Shown one piece after another: positions 1-11,399 of a DNA stretch of 64,000 nt. The stretch comes from Terebella lapidaria. Lineage: Eukaryota > Annelida > Polychaeta > Terebellida > Terebellidae. How positions within the stretch are numbered: position 1 is the stretch's first letter; every line of letters begins with the position of its first letter. Made by a program: the position numbers and the translations under genes. The notes under the pieces are model-generated. The model saw only the letters and a program-made list of their open reading frames with translations, had not been told where the DNA came from and did no database searches. The stretch is taken from contig OX424563.1 in the NCBI GenBank assembly GCA_949152475.1, positions 25,517,001 through 25,581,000 on the forward strand, written 5' to 3'.

Positions 1-269
1 ACATGCTGGTGTAGTCACAAATACCACAACTATGATTCCGCTAATATTATATTCTATGGATAACTAATAACCAAATAATGCTCCTGACGCCTCCCCTAAC
101 AGGAGCCAGGAGAACTAACATGGGCAACCTAAGATAAGGTTGCACTGGTTAAAGTATTAATAGATGGGGCCAGGCAATCACAACAATCCCCAAATTCACA
201 CACTGTGCCTGTCTACTAGTAGTATACATAATACTTTTCAGTGCAGGTCAATGACGTTAAGTCACATTT

Positions 270-475
270 CTAAATGTACTCGAAGTCTCTATGACTGAAA
301 CCAACAACAACTGCTTTGTGGTCTGACCATGGGCATTCCAGAACATTCACTGAAATTTGGTCAATGTCTGTGAAAACTAAATCTATAGTGGAACCATAGT
401 CTGTTGTTGGGCCTTTGGAGTTATCTTAGCAGGTGAAGGCATTTTGCATATTATGCGGATGACTTTGAAATATTT
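270..475 (-). mobile_element. EEP endonuclease C-terminal fragment (LINE or Helentron)
   Basis: One minus-strand frame reads TTDYGSTIDLVFTDID, then ECPWSDHKAVVV, and ends at a TAG at 270-272. The GSxID and SDHK motifs mark the C-terminal half of exonuclease-endonuclease-phosphatase domains carried by non-LTR retrotransposons and Helentrons. An in-frame stop precedes TTDYG. The window edge prevents a choice of family. Confidence 0.6.
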
Positions 476-2009
476 AACCCTTTGGGTGCATCCGCTGGCA
501 CTCATAAGTTAACCATGTTTTATTATGTTTTGGGGTAATTTTCATCCAAGGTTCAGGTCTCTGAAACCAGTGTCATAAGATTGTTTGCTATGGCAAAACG
601 ACAAGTTGAGTTCAATGACCAGCTATTGGCGTTCCTCATGGATACAGTGACAGATCAGATCTCCCAAAACTTATGCCCACCAAGGAAATCCTTAAACAAG
701 TAGCTTCTGCTATGTTAGTTCTGGTAAGAATACTTCCATTGCTATTGGTAGGGCAGTTGAAATGTCAAAGTAAACACGTGGATTTTATTGTGGATTTGTG
801 TCAAATTTGTAATATATTATACAACAGAACCATTCATCCTGAAACCACATTTTTTGTTAACTACTACTTTTCGTTTGCCTCAGCTGTCAGGAGATGAAAT
901 CCCATGACCATCCTTTACTTGCTTCTGTGGCGCTCGACTTATGCGGCCATTGGAAATGTCGTACGTTGCGAGGAAGAATGTTTTGCATACAGTAAAAGTG
1001 CCATTCGGAATGGTCAACGTGAAGACGCGAGAGAAAGTACGCCGGGATGTGTTGGGGTCAGTTCGTCCTCTGTGCATCTTCGTTTCACAGAGCCTTATTG
1101 TACCACAGAGAAATGTGGATTCTGCTGTTATGTTTAACGTACTAGTATAATAGTTGTCTGGAGTAGAACTACTGAGTATTGATAAGACTGCTCAATTTGT
1201 TCAATTGTCGTACATTTACCTGTTGTCTTCAAAACAGTTGAAAATTATTCTTGAGTCTCTCACACGCACCCAACCTTCACTCAGTTTCAAGAACGTGCAA
1301 CAATTAATTGACCTTTGGCTCACAGAAACCAAGAAATTGAGTCTTGATAAGCTCAAATGATAAGCTCGACAGCTCAAATCTGTACCATGGACGCATGACG
1401 ATATAATCATCAGAGATATCGATATTGAAAGTCGAATGGCAATGCCAGCACCAGTAATCGGCTCCAAAACCGGTAACCTAGGAACTTGGCTTATTTGGCC
1501 TATGTGATTTTCTGCATAACACATGCATTATGATATGTGATGTGGTAGAGGAGAATTTCCTGGAAAGCTGCATCAAGACACGCGGGAGCTTTTTTTCACA
1601 AATAATTGTGTAGTCTTTGGTGTCCGTATTATATATGAATACTATTCGTATACGTGATAATACTAGATATTAATGGAAATATGTTCATAATTTGTAATAT
1701 ATGATACAATTTGGTCAATTGTTTACTATCATTGGGTTGTGGTATATGTGCTGTCACATGCATATATATATATATCAGTGTCTTTGCAAGATCCATTATT
1801 TGCTGATGCTTTGTGGTCAAGTGTGATCACTGAACCGCATAGTTTTGTATGAAAGTGCTGCATTATTTGTGTACAGCCGATCGCACTGACCGTTGCGTGG
1901 CTATTGTTGAGTTCTATTGTTCCTCTACTCTACGTGCCTCTACGTGCATATTGAGCGGGTGAGTAGTATTAGTAGAGTATAGTGCGCTACATTGGCCGGC
2001 CAGGCCGAG
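476..2009. other. Intergenic, no recognisable gene
   Basis: Short open frames only. 1260-1330 and 3035-3080 share a weakly similar segment (CACACGCA/ACACGCATCCAA, CTTCACTCAGTT), hinting at an old dispersed repeat. Nothing else is supported. Confidence 0.5.
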
Positions 2010-2011
2010 TA

Positions 2012-2123
2012 AGGTGCGGTATTTGACTTTCACCATGGTGATCTAACCCCCCTCATTGGCTAGATAGGCCCCTAGCACCAACTCAAATATAATATAGCTC
2101 ACTAATGGGCTCATACCGCACCT
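2012..2123. mobile_element. 112-bp MITE with TA target duplication
   Basis: The ends AGGTGCGGTAT and ATACCGCACCT are perfect inverted repeats, flanked by TA at 2010-2011 and 2124-2125. It is too short to code; mobilisation by a mariner-like transposase is inferred from the TA. Confidence 0.7.
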
Positions 2124-2424
2124 TAAACGCCAGGCCGGGGCTATAAATTTGGTGTGGTACAGATGTATTTTGTCAGAGGCATATTTTGGACTTTACTCTG
2201 CGTGGAAATTCTGTAAGATATATAGTGGAGATGATCCTTACTTTGTTACTACAGTTGTGCACAGTGCAGATAGAGGACAGAACATATATAAGCTCCAAAT
2301 CAACATTCTCGGTATTGGAAAGACGCATCAGAAACCGTGAGTTTGTATAACTGTATACTTACTTGGTTAGGCATGAATATGGTATTTTTTTAGTGTGTCA
2401 CTTCGTGTATATTATTTAGTTTTT

Positions 2425-2780
2425 GAATTACCGATTTATGGGCCAATAACCTATTGGTATGGCATTGCGTTCATCGTCGTCGTTTCATTTTGTCTTTAGA
2501 GTTGACAGTCTACTTTTTCTGAAAAATTCTGCACAGAAGATCCCTAAAAATATTTCAGAGAGAATAATTTTTCTTTTTACTTCTGCAGTTCTCTCAAAAT
2601 GGTCGCCTTTTTCGATGAAAAACGTACAATTCTGGACTTTGGCTGCCTTTTTCTCAAAACCGTATGACCACTGATTTTTGTTTCAAAATACTCCCCATAT
2701 GTACCTTTGTGACATGTATAAGTTTCGTTGCCCTTGAATCACCATTCTGCATGTTGCAGCCATCTTGATTTTCTGACTCG
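2425..2780 (+). repeat. Degraded copy of the hairpin-(CGTC)n repeat family
   Basis: Resembles 32889-33654 and 45774-47297: a weakened 5' hairpin, GCATTGCGTTCATCGTCGTC, a stretch with CTCAAAATGG, and CTTTGTGACATGTATAAG. No 3' hairpin is kept. Confidence 0.6.
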
Positions 2781-3339
2781 TATTTCTTGCCCCGCATGAT
2801 CAAAGAAAATCAATGTTTCACTACGGTGATGTGAGGGACGCCTCATGGACAAGCCAGTTCCATTTTACTACGGTTTTACTACGGATGTGACATGCTTCGC
2901 GGATCATCCTGGACCATCTGGAAAATTGAGAGCATTTCTCGACTGGGGTTTCAGGGTCATCAGTTTAATTTTTGGTAATTAGGCTAAATCTAGGTGCGAG
3001 GGTTTGCAATATCTGATTGTATCGTTTCTTTGTCTTCGACACGCATCCAAACTTCACTCAGTTCCGAGAACGTCCGGAAGTTGGCAATGATACATTGTTC
3101 CAGGGCCGTGCGCTCAGAGCCGAAGTTGCTGTATGATGGTCACAGCATGAAAAGTTCATCGTCAACCCTTGATGGTTTGTCAGCCTTGTAGCGGAAGACT
3201 TGCTCATACAGCCCAGGGTGTTTATTCAAGGATGACGTAATGTGCAAATAATGTAATACTGATCGGAATAACATAAGAAGGCACAACATTTATACACTAA
3301 CAAATCTTGATAAGCAAACATGATATTTGAAATATTTAT

Positions 3340-3640
3340 AATCTGGTTTACACTAAAATGGCCTTGTTTGAGCCCCAATTGCCGTTGAAATCCATTTATA
3401 TATTTATTCATTTATTTTGAGTTGACGAATTTGTCCTTTGTTGCAGCAGAACAATTTTTTTTCTAAATCCTCGAAATCAGATATTTTGCCCCAACCTGAT
3501 ATTGTGTATCACAATAGGGCTGTTGTCAGACATTATTCAGGATCGTGCCTCTATTGATATGACCAAACTTCTCCGTTGAATCATTACGATCTGGTTTGGC
3601 ACTGAAATGGCCTTTTCGAGCACAAAGTGCCGTTTAACTT
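3340..3640 (+). repeat. Two old, tail-less copies of the LINE 3' hairpin
   Basis: Diverged hairpins occur at about 3350-3395 and 3596-3640 (TTTGGCACTGAAATGGCC). Both lack TTC tails, so they are probably older insertions. Confidence 0.5.
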
Positions 3641-3747
3641 TAATCATCCTTTCATTCTCTATTGAATCATCATGTAAACAATAGGTTCAAAGCGTTCCTG
3701 TTCATAACCAGGCCTGCTGTTCTGTGTGGTTTTCTCGATCCTGATCG

Positions 3748-3834
3748 CTACTTTTATATCCTTGTTTGGCACTGAAATGGCCTTCTTGAGCCCAAAGTGC
3801 CGTTAAGCTTTATTTCTTCTTCTTCTTCTTCTTC
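3748..3834 (+). mobile_element. Ultra-short LINE 3' end insertion (87 bp) with 16-bp target duplication
   Basis: Only the last 87 bp of the I/Nimb-like LINE are present: hairpin GGCACT..AGTGCC, CGTTAAGCTTTATT and a TTC repeat. The flanks TTCTCGATCCTGATCG at 3732-3747 and 3835-3850 are identical, which proves insertion by target-primed reverse transcription. Confidence 0.88.
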
Positions 3835-4161
3835 TTCTCGATCCTGATCGTCACCAAGTTATCTATCATCAGGTTCATATGGCAATCGTGCATCTGAACT
3901 CCTTTTGAATCTCTACCTGCAGACGTCTCATAAATAAGATCAGACTCGTTTGGACATGATTTGTGATACAATTCATGGTGACCAGCTCTCTTGTTGCAAT
4001 ACTTTTAAAATTGTAGGCAATAACCCACAGAGTGAAATATTTGCAAAACTGCAAAACTTCCATTTTCATTCACTAATGGTAAAAGTAACCATTCCAATGC
4101 AGAAAAAAATACTAATCAGTAAGCTAATATGCCCTTAACTGCAGATATCTCTTGGACATGC

Positions 4162-4642
4162 ATGTAAGTATCAATCTATTACCACCAATACAGTGAGATT
4201 TTAATGATGCCAATAACAAACGAAAAGTACAATATTTTGCAATAGAAACAAAGCCCGACCAAATAGTTTATCCAAAGACACACTGGCGTCATCAGGGGCA
4301 GACAGTGTGTTAAATGTAGTTGTTTCTACTGTACACCTGATGGAATCAGTATACAACTGCCCAACAACCTATGAAAACAATTTAGAAATCCGAAACAAAC
4401 CCCATGGAACAGATATATGACAAGTACATAAGTACCTAATCACAAGCCCGAAGGCTACTGAGTTGATGGTATCCTCGGGGACAGATTTAACGTCCGCCAG
4501 CAGTGACACCGACTCAGTGGTATGAATGTAAGTATCAATCTATTACCACCAATACAGTGAGATTTTAATGATGCCAATAACAAACGAAAAGTACAATATT
4601 TTGCAATAGAAACAAAGCCCGACCAAATAGTTTATCCAAAGA
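4162..4642. repeat. 118-bp direct repeat, two copies
   Basis: 4162-4279 and 4525-4642 are almost identical (ATGTAAGTATCAATCTATTA to TAGTTTATCCAAAGA). About 245 bp of unrelated sequence separates them, giving a 363-bp period. They could be ends of a small element or a local duplication; no coding potential. Confidence 0.75.
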
Positions 4643-4949
4643 TATCTTGGCACAACTGGCCAAACATGTGATTGTTGTTTATCTGCTCATTTCGGGGCAT
4701 ACATATGAGGCTGAGCACGAACATATGTACTGTTTGCGGCATGTAGTTGGAAATATAGGTCTCACCCATATTGAGCTGAACAGCTGTTCCACAGCTTGAG
4801 TATCGGATCAATTGCGTAACTTTTCTTATAACTTCAGATTATTCCTTTCCATTGTCTTCGTGAAACCACTGCAACAGGGAGTAATGTTCATCACATCCAG
4901 TGACTGGATGAACACAAGTTGTTTAGATGGTGTGCTCATTGCAGGAACT

Positions 4950-5180
4950 GGTCAAGTTGATGTTGAAGGATATCCTACCATCTTACGCTGCATGGATGTT
5001 GTCAGCTGTTGTCTCATCTTGAAAAAGTTTTCCCGTCTCCTGTTACGGTGCAAAGCAACCAAACATGACATGTCGCATATCGGGATATTTGCTCTATGTT
5101 TCATGGACATTTCAAGTTCAATATCTTGGGCTCTGATCGCAACAAGGAATTGATGCAATAATGACACCTTGTTGCATCCT
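4950..5180 (-). other. Short coding-like frame, unknown
   Basis: A minus-strand frame includes ELEMSMKHRANIPICDMSCL and ALHRNRRRENFFKMRQQLTT. Basic composition suggests a transposase-like or nucleic-acid-binding remnant. The opposite strand is open too (4812-5153), so strand choice is weak. Confidence 0.2.
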
Positions 5181-5699
5181 TAGAGGAGTCCTGCGATCGA
5201 GGAAATCGTGGTGATTGAGAATTATGTAAGGTCATTCTCTCACACGAAATAAAAGAACAATTAACCATCAACAATGATACAGACCGTCTTGCTCCTTTTT
5301 CTTGCTACTCGTGGCATCCTTGGAACTATCCAAAAGGGTTGTTGCATCCTTAGAATTGGTTTCCACAGGAATATCACTGCAAAAATAAGACAATAAATTA
5401 CAGTGTGTATTATAAGGGGAGACCATTTTTAATACAACATGTATTCAACGAAGATGATACACGACATTTCCTTGGCACTAGATATTGTCCTCAAGAAAAG
5501 AACATAACATCTTGGCCTCTCGCCAACATATTACAAATTTATCAAAATATCCAAGGGAGATGTTCCACAGAGGTGATCCATATAACGACATACAGTAAGA
5601 TTGAACTATCTTACATTTGATGTCAGGTTGAACATACCAAAACTGTTTTAAGCAATAAATAAATGCTACCACAAAAGTCAATAATAGTTGTTTCTATCA

Positions 5700-6015
5700 T
5701 CCAATAAAACCAATGAAGGGGGTTTCAGATATCGGAGAGTATTTTCCATTTTGTACTACGAGTACAACCGTCGAACTATTGTCCGCATTAAATTTCACCT
5801 GATATTCCAAAGTAAAAGCTGTATAAATATCGAGCATACGTTTCAACCCTGAAGGAGATAATGAAAAATCAAGTCATCGGCACAAGAAGAGGGATGTGCA
5901 AACGTATCAACAAGCAAACATCCAGTATTAGGACGACTGCCCGCCAGTCGAGAGAGCAACTCATCAATGTAAACAATAAACAGGATTGGTGAAATAACCC
6001 CACCTTGTTATGACT
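5700..6015 (-). mobile_element. CR1/L2-like LINE reverse transcriptase fragment
   Basis: The minus strand reads GGVISPILFIVYIDELLSRL, the RT block before the catalytic site. A degraded ADD segment and a frame with LDIYTAFTLEYQVKFNADNS follow, the usual sequence after ADD in CR1/L2 LINEs. The frames are broken. The family differs from the I/Nimb-like LINE that abuts it at 6060. Confidence 0.65.
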
Positions 6016-6059
6016 GGTAATGTCACATAAAAAATTTGCAATGACGACTAAGCGTTATG

Positions 6060-6965
6060 TGTGTATCAATTTTTGTTGTAGGAGCTGGTGTTGTCATGTT
6101 CTTGTAAATACATGTCTATTGTTTATGATTATTGATGCACAATGATGTGTTGTGTGATATATGCAGTGGGAAATATTGCTCGTGCTATCACGAATGATGG
6201 TTCTAGGATGATAATAAAGTAGGCTGTGCCGCTGTCACCTCGGGGAGAACATACAAACAACAGCTTCCTGATGTGTGTTCAGTGTACACAGCTGAGTTGA
6301 AAGCAATACTGTTGGCAATGTCCCATATCCGCCGGTCCGGGGAAGTGGGTTTTGTCATTTGTTCAGATTCTCTATCAACCCTTCATAGAGAATTGTAAAA
6401 TTTCAATTGAACATAACGTATTTTTCAAATGCAAAAAGTTGTGGTATTTCGTTGGATGCCCAGTCATGTGGACATTCCTGGGAATGAACGTGCCGACAAG
6501 GCTGCCAGGGCAGCTCTTGATCTGGACGTCACATTTTCCAGTGTGCCACATTCTGATTTCAAGCTGCTCATCCACACGTACTTGTAGGCAGAATGGCAGT
6601 CATTCTGGGATGAGCAGGTTGATAACAAATTACACAAAGTTAAACCAACTCTTGGTTGTTGTACACCAATAAACGAAATATCCAGGCGTGATCAACTGGT
6701 CATGTCACGGGCTCGTATAGGGCATAGCTTATTCAGGCTTACCTGAGTAGTCTAGATCTAGATCAGGGTTAGTCTAGATCTAGTCATCAATATTTTCATA
6801 ATTGATCTTGTAAGCTTTTGCTGTTCACTCCTAATTTTTAATTGTAGAACTTGCGGTTTTATCATTCTTGATACTACTTTTATGTCCTCGTTCAACACTG
6901 AAATGGCCTACTTGAGCCCAAAGTGCTGTTAAACTTTATTCCTTCTTCTTCTTCTTCTTCGTTTT
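6060..6965 (+). mobile_element. I/Nimb-like LINE 3' part with RNase H remnant and TTC tail
   Basis: Broken + strand frames show a LINE-encoded RNase H: a segment like YTAELKAILLAMSHIR, then CSDSLSTL, then MPSHVDIPGNERADKAAR. After these comes SRRDQLVMSRARIGHS, the motif that follows RNase H in I-type LINEs. It ends with the family hairpin (near 6895-6925) and a TTC repeat at about 6945-6960. Several frameshifts and stops make it dead. The same 3' end recurs at 3748, 11300, 22820, 26275, 26783, 41862 and 44880. Confidence 0.75.
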
Positions 6966-6969
6966 GTAT

Positions 6970-8040
6970 GGATCACTGTGCAAAACGTTCTTATCAACTA
7001 CTATGCTACATGGTAAATGACCTTTCAACCCGACCTACCTTGTACGAATTTGATCAGTAGTCTAATCACAAGTCGGCTTCATGATCAGGTCATATCATGT
7101 ATTATTTTAGGAAAATAAGTCATGTGGTCATGGTTTGTGTCGATGGTATCCGATAATGATACATTTTGAACGTACTTTTGTTGGCTTTGTGACCATGGTG
7201 TTTCCTTGTGTATGACACTGAATGTGATTGTTGATAAGTGCTTCATAAATCCATGTCATGAATAAATACCTGATCACAACTACCTTTCTCAAATACCTCA
7301 CCTCATTCATTTTTGTGCATGCTCATTTTCCCATAATGGTGAAATGTGTTGAGCAGCTCTATCATTCACGGATCGTTTTTCTCCTCTGACAACATTACGG
7401 CTTCTGGTATCAGCATACGGCTTGGTCTGGACAAAATACATGAATATCAAAACAGGCCTGTTTCAAAGAAATCTTCATTCACCTCCTCAATAGTAGAATT
7501 TATGTGAAATAACCGAAAATTTACGGAAACAACTATCGTAATCTTGGCTGCTTTATGCTGCCCATTTGAAAGACATGCACACCTGGCCGTACTGACAATC
7601 CGGAGAGCTACAATTTGTGCATCCCCCGTCCAGACGGCTGCATCAGCATCTCTTGCAGCGGGACTTTCGTGCACAAGAACAACACGTCTGAATGAAGATG
7701 TTATTTGTTTGATGTGTTTGTCCATACAATGTATTTGTGAAAAGGCTCGTATACTAGTATGTGTATTGTAAAATATTGTAGCTGAACTTTTCCCACGTGT
7801 TCGTGAGTAAACCAGTGTACAATTAGGGGTATATTATAGTTATGTGTATGACATGAACGACAAATGGGATGTTTGACTGTCTTTGTTATTGCGATATATA
7901 TTCATGCTCATCTGTCATCACGTGTTGTGTGTCTTTTTCTACGTACGCAATCGCTGTTTGGAATGAATTCCATGTATTTATAAACCAAAGCGTATGCAGA
8001 TTCTTACGTCTGTACTAGTTTGGGTTGTTGATGCCATGAG
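6970..8040. other. Intergenic, no recognisable gene
   Basis: AT-rich. Open frames on both strands at 7447-7771 overlap each other and neither resembles a known domain. No repeat ends found. Confidence 0.5.
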
Positions 8041-8639
8041 CAATCAGTATCAACTGGGTCGTCACACACGGGTGGGCCCCTTTCAGAGGGTCTGAAAAAT
8101 TGTCACCGAGGTAACGACCGGGGACAAACTCACGCAGGACGACCGGTTCACTTCCAGACACGAGTTTTATTCAATTCCTGACACAGTCGTGCCGAACATC
8201 TAATTTTCAGTCAGTTGGATATATTATGTTAACAGATATACATTCTGGCGGCCCGACCAAGATCTTCTTCCGCCCGGCTGCGGTTCTCTTGATCTTGTCT
8301 CGCTCGACCGGTCCTTCTCGTTCAGTCGTGGCCGGTGGGTCCTCTCCTCGGAGTTCTCTCTGGGTTCTCTCTCGACGGACCTCAGGCAGCCCCTTTCATC
8401 TGAAATGTACCCCATTGGTAACTAACCCTTGCCCCTCTAAACATTTACTAACACTATTAGTTACCAAGAAACCACACAAACATTTCATGAGCTAATATAT
8501 CTGCCCTAGCTACATGTAAGAAAATACATTGAAATACATTTTATCACTACCAGTCGGTTACACTTGCAATGTAAAACTGGATATTACAGATTACAGATAG
8601 CTATTATCAGTATATCGCCACATTGGTCATACAACATTT

Positions 8640-9310
8640 GACGTGGAAGTTTCTATACAGTTTTGGTTACAAATAACTTACAATAGGGAAAATCCGACTG
8701 GCTTAAACAATACATATAACGGTCATAAAGATAGAATATTCAGAAGGACAGGACTAATGGAATCCTACTTTAGTATAATTTATGATAGCCACTCTTTTCA
8801 GACGTCAGGCATTAATCGAACGGGTTTGAACAGATTGTTCAAATTAGGGTGCAATTGTATTGGTAGGAAGTAAAATACTTATAAAAATATCGTGCACAAT
8901 AAATAACTTGTGTAACATATGATCCCCCCTTTTAATTCAAAGCGCTTCCACTGCGCGAACCATATCTATTACCCCATACTGGAAAGTTATTTTTAAATTT
9001 TTATATATATATATATATATATATACACCATAACATCTGTCGTATCCTAACAATAAACACTCACCTACACACCAACATCTATCACTTCAAAAATATATAT
9101 CATTCTTTGTGCAAAATATCATATATTTCAACACAATATTTCCCAAGTATTGCACAGATAATAGTTTACAAGAAGTATAAGAAATTCCTCACTATTATAT
9201 AGGCAATGCAATAACCACTATAATGCACATGCAGAAATTTCCCACTTAAGGTTAAACACACCACACACTTAGTATCAGGAAAACCTATGTTGAGAAAAAC
9301 TATGTGTAGC
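8640..9310 (+). repeat. Left copy of a ~270-bp repeat flanking the retroelement fossils
   Basis: 8646-8915 matches 16998-17263 in the same orientation, with roughly one difference per 10-15 bases. The left copy also holds about 370 extra bases, with a TA repeat at 9001-9025, before AAAAACTATGTGTA resumes near 9296. The preceding 8040-8640 region may be part of an old LTR, but I cannot show a matching copy. Confidence 0.65.
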
Positions 9311-9353
9311 TTATAATCCCTCCCCCCCCCCCCACCCTTTCAATTTAAAGAGG

Positions 9354-10787
9354 GTGGGAGGGTGTGTAATTTGCAGATTGCTCTGGTGGGGAGAGCCGTA
9401 TGTGGCGTCCGGGTGGTGCAAACTTTTGTTCCGGGGTTACGGCCCCCGGATGATCAGTGGATGCGATGTCGACGTCCTGGGAGGGCATGTACGCGTATGC
9501 TTACCCCCCAGCGGTGTTGTTGGACAAGGTGATCGCCAAGTTTCGGACTCACCAGTGTCGCCTCCTGCTGATTGCTCCGTGTCTACCGCAGAGGTCGTGG
9601 TTCCCGGACCTTCTGGAGTTGATAGTAGACTTCCCTCGTCAGCTTCCGGATCGGTGGGACCTCCTCAAACAACCTCGCTCCAGCATGTTTCATCAGGCTC
9701 CCGCAAGTCTGAAGCTTCATGCCTGGATATTGTCGAGCGATGTTTCCGAAAGAAGGGATTTTCAAGGGAGGTGTCCGCTAGGATCGCCCGATCAAATCGA
9801 AAATCTTCTTTGGCAGTCTACCAATCGAAGTGGACTTCCTTCTGTGCTTGGTGTCGTCGCCGGAAGGTTAGTCCTTTCAGAGTCGATGCTCCCCTAATTT
9901 CCGAATTTCTTCTCGAAAAGTTCAATGAAGGGCGAGCTCCATCCACGATCGCGGGTTACCGTACGGCTATCGCGAAGACTCTAAAACCCAAACTTGGGAT
10001 CGATTTTGGTCATGATCAAGGTTTGACTGCGTTGATTAATAGTTTCGAGATCGAAAGACCGAAAGCTAGGAACCCGGTTCCTGAGTGGGATCTATCGCTT
10101 GTTCTCAACGTCTTAAGAAAAGATCCGTTCGAACCCCTTGAGCGGGCCTCACTAAAGTTGCTGACGTTTAAGACGGTCTTCCTTTTGGCTCTGGCTTCCG
10201 GGAAGCGACGGAGTGAGCTTCACGCTCTGTCCTTTTCCAAAGTTAAGTGGAAGTCGGATGGCTCCTCGGTTCTCCTCGGAGTCATTCCCTCCTTTCTGGC
10301 CAAAACTCAATTAGCAGGTACGCCATTATTGAGCTTTTCCATTCCCGCCCTGACTCCTTCTCTGGGGCCGGGCCTGGAGGAAGACGCGAAGCTTTGTCCC
10401 GTGCGAGCCCTCCGCATCTACGTTAATCGTACGCGTGAGCTGCATCTCGGCAAGCGTTTGCTTTTCGTGTCCTATCTTAAGGATTTTCCAAATGATATCC
10501 GTCCTGCTACGATCTCATCTTGGATCAAGAAGTGTGTTAGATTTTGCTATGAAAAGTCACAGGCGAAAAAATCCACAGGTTTCAGAGTCAAAGCGCATGA
10601 TGTGAGGGCTCTCGCGGCTTCACTTGCCTTTACAAATAAAGTGTCTCTGAATGATGTCATGTCTGCCTGTACCTGGAAATCTCATAACACATTCACTTCT
10701 TTCTATCTCAGGGAGTTAGCTTGGGAGGATGACTCCGGCCTCCAGCTTGGACGACTGGTGGCGGCGGAGCGTGTAGTCCAGCTGTAG
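9354..10787 (+). CDS. DIRS tyrosine recombinase, open frame of 477 codons
   Basis: Residues about 130-470 match the tyrosine recombinase of DIRS elements, which would join a circular DNA copy to the genome without leaving a target duplication. The family's catalytic boxes are recognisable: an arginine in SGKRRSELHAL, the H-x-x-R box in KAHDVRALAASLAF and a tyrosine in SFYLREL. The first ~110 residues overlap the RNase H frame, so the true start is uncertain. The frame looks whole, but the element around it is incomplete, so it is treated as a fossil. Confidence 0.82.
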   Translation: MGGCVICRLLWWGEPYVASGWCKLLFRGYGPRMISGCDVDVLGGHVRVCLPPSGVVGQGDRQVSDSPVSPPADCSVSTAEVVVPGPSGVDSRLPSSASGSVGPPQTTSLQHVSSGSRKSEASCLDIVERCFRKKGFSREVSARIARSNRKSSLAVYQSKWTSFCAWCRRRKVSPFRVDAPLISEFLLEKFNEGRAPSTIAGYRTAIAKTLKPKLGIDFGHDQGLTALINSFEIERPKARNPVPEWDLSLVLNVLRKDPFEPLERASLKLLTFKTVFLLALASGKRRSELHALSFSKVKWKSDGSSVLLGVIPSFLAKTQLAGTPLLSFSIPALTPSLGPGLEEDAKLCPVRALRIYVNRTRELHLGKRLLFVSYLKDFPNDIRPATISSWIKKCVRFCYEKSQAKKSTGFRVKAHDVRALAASLAFTNKVSLNDVMSACTWKSHNTFTSFYLRELAWEDDSGLQLGRLVAAERVVQL

Positions 10788-11300
10788 ATACCTGTAAATA
10801 GATCAGCACGCCTCTGTACAGATGCACCTGAGGTCGACTCCCAGGGGAGTTGCTCCTCTTCTTTGGCGAGGGAAATTTTTGTTCTTCTGCAAGAGGAAAG
10901 TCACCTCTGCAGAGCCCCTGCTCGTCTCCATGCATCTGAAGGTAATTCAGGCGTGTATTATGGTATAGTTGTAAATATCCTGTGGCCTCGTCTGAGGAAG
11001 GAATATCGACCGAAACGAGCTGACCATGCAGCTCTTCTCGACACTCGAGCAAAGGATCCGGCCCGGAATCCGAAGCTATACGTACCCGGTTTCTTTTCCC
11101 CTGCGGGCTTGGGAGCCTCGCCACGGCCACGGCCTCGCATCCACTGACATGGCCGTGGGATCGGGAATGGGAGACACAAACGAAGGAAGTTTGTGGTTCC
11201 ACCGGGTCGCAAACAAATCGACCATCGGCGTGCCCCATAGGCCGCAGAGAGATTGGAATACCCTGGGGGCAAGACTCCACTCCATGGCCTGGACGGATGT
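9354..11300. mobile_element. DIRS-type (tyrosine recombinase) retrotransposon fossil
   Basis: Parts: C-terminal RNase H-like sequence on the + strand (about 9457-9770), overlapped in another frame by a tyrosine-recombinase frame (9354-10787). More RNase H-like sequence lies in the opposite orientation near 11076-11330. RT and gag are absent. RNase H overlapping recombinase is the normal DIRS layout. A 29-bp direct repeat occurs at 9425-9453 and 11370-11398. The element is incomplete and rearranged, with a few breaks; the recombinase frame suggests moderate age. Confidence 0.8.
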
Positions 11301-11370
11301 TTGGCACTGAAATGGCCTTCTTGAGCCCAAAGTGCCGTTAAGCTTTATTTCTTCTTCTTCTTCTTCTTCT
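11300..11370 (+). mobile_element. Short LINE 3' end insertion at the edge of the DIRS fossil
   Basis: The same hairpin and (TTC)n tail as at 3748-3834, placed between DIRS-derived sequence and a copy of a 29-bp repeat (11370-11398) also found at 9425-9453. No clear target duplication is seen. Confidence 0.75.
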
Positions 11371-11399
11371 TTGTTCCGGGGTTACGGCCCCCGGATGAC

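Noticed and set aside
100-150. Hairpin GCAACCT..AGGTTGC as a Helitron 3' end near the endonuclease remnant
   Set aside because: No CTRR terminus or paired 5' TC end could be shown, and the window starts too close.
673-1360. Several short + strand frames
   Set aside because: All under 80 codons with no domain or splice context.
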